From an uncultured Pelagibacteraceae bacterium (GTDB lineage Bacteria; Pseudomonadota; Alphaproteobacteria; Pelagibacterales; Pelagibacteraceae): 64,000 nucleotides of DNA. The notes under the pieces are model-generated. The model was given only the letters and a program-made list of their open reading frames with translations. It was not told the DNA's origin and did no database searches. Both the position numbers and the translations under genes were made by a program. The DNA is taken from contig CACNFB010000001.1 in the NCBI GenBank assembly GCA_902619665.1, forward strand, positions 62,001-126,000, in the 5' to 3' direction. Below, one piece after another: positions 62,430 to 64,000 of the stretch (its first letter is position 1; every line of letters begins with the position of its first letter).

Positions 62430-62817
62430 ACTTTATAGAATTTAAAACCTCAATTTTCTGATCTAATATATATCGTTCATGATCTTCAATATTTTCTTTT
62501 TTTAAACCTTCCTCCGCATCCTTCACAATTTTATCCACTTTATTTTTATCCATTTCTTTTAAATCAAAAATATTACTTGTTAGTATCGACAAAGTATTAT
62601 CTTTAAATTCGACAATTCCATCATCTACATAATAATTTAAAGTTTCATTTTTAGATCTTACGTCAATAATTCCTGGTTTTAAGAAAGAAATTAAAGGAAT
62701 ATGATCTTTTAATATACCCATATATCCTTCAATAGCCGGGATAACTACTTCCTCAGTATCACTTTTTGTTAAAAAAGATTTTTCTGGACTTATGATTTCC
62801 AAATTAAATTGGTCCAT
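62422..62817 (-). CDS. atpC: ATP synthase epsilon subunit
   Basis: F1 rotor-stalk subunit. FNLEIISPEKSFLTKSDTEE, VVIPAIEGYMGILKDHIPLI, then LNYYVDDGIVEFKDNTLSIL. The C-terminal helical hairpin is present. 131 residues. Its start is on the base after the atpD stop. Overlaps convergent rppH by 8 nt (TTAATTAG). Confidence 0.95.
   Translation of the reverse strand: MDQFNLEIISPEKSFLTKSDTEEVVIPAIEGYMGILKDHIPLISFLKPGIIDVRSKNETLNYYVDDGIVEFKDNTLSILTSNIFDLKEMDKNKVDKIVKDAEEGLKKENIEDHERYILDQKIEVLNSIKSN

Positions 62818-64000
<1,183 letters not shown>

Overview
The window is a gene-dense, strongly AT-rich stretch (about 30 % GC, estimated by eye) from a streamlined alphaproteobacterium, most likely a SAR11 / Pelagibacterales relative. 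The alphaproteobacterial signals are DUF2948 beside hisD, the DUF1476 zeta inhibitor of F1-ATPase, a ChvG/ChvI-type two-component pair, a RegA/ActR regulator, class I lysyl-tRNA synthetase, a tRNA-His that lacks G-1 and has A73, and a SAM-II-type riboswitch before metX. The streamlining signals are near-zero spacers, many 1-20 nt gene overlaps, convergent genes that share their stop codons, and no insertion sequences, prophage or CRISPR. The species is an inference.

Layout. 1-8.7 kb (minus strand): 5' part of rmuC, then hisG-hisZ-hisS-tRNA-His, cspA, and a murA-DUF2948-hisD-infA-tRNA-Phe run with dcd and two small basic ORFs upstream. 8.8-16.5 kb (plus, except one membrane gene): tRNA-Thr, rpmH-rnpA-yidD-yidC, argB, a HAD phosphatase, dapD-dapE and a histone-deacetylase-family hydrolase. 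16.5-20.9 kb: hsp20 with a sigma-32-like promoter and a ROSE-type RNA thermometer, a lipoprotein, a purine permease, a purine phosphoribosyltransferase, a DNA glycosylase and an EamA transporter. 21-28 kb: msrA, sseA, an RND pump with an unusually short adaptor, a lytic transglycosylase-like lipoprotein, a thermonuclease, the zeta subunit and a VanZ-like protein. 28-37 kb: gpmA, murU-amgK-tsaE-ahcY, chvI-chvG, polA.

37-43.4 kb: an ABC ATPase without a permease, bioY, regA, then a polyamine operon (ODC-family decarboxylase, deoxyhypusine-synthase-like protein, agmatinase-family protein) behind a leader with a terminator-like hairpin, followed by a VUT transporter and rpmB. 43.4-53.2 kb: pyrD, lysK, trkH, ampG-NlpC/P60-TPR-sulfotransferase, tyrC-hisC. 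53.3-64 kb: SAM-II riboswitch-metX-metW-gloB, rplU-rpmA-obg-proB-proA-nadD-rsfS-ctpA-rppH, and the 3' end of the ATP synthase operon (atpD partial, atpC) on the minus strand.

Most genes are core housekeeping. Themes that tie the window together are histidine synthesis with histidyl-tRNA charging, peptidoglycan synthesis and recycling (murA, murU, amgK, ampG, a cytoplasmic NlpC/P60, an SLT-like lipoprotein), diaminopimelate/arginine/proline/methionine synthesis, and polyamine synthesis. The points most worth following are RNA-level: an unusual tRNA-His 4 nt before hisS, altered elbow contacts in tRNA-Phe and tRNA-Thr, the ROSE element, the SAM-II leader and the polyamine-operon leader. No stretch over 300 bases lacks a gene; the longest gap (233 nt, 4053-4285) is described below.
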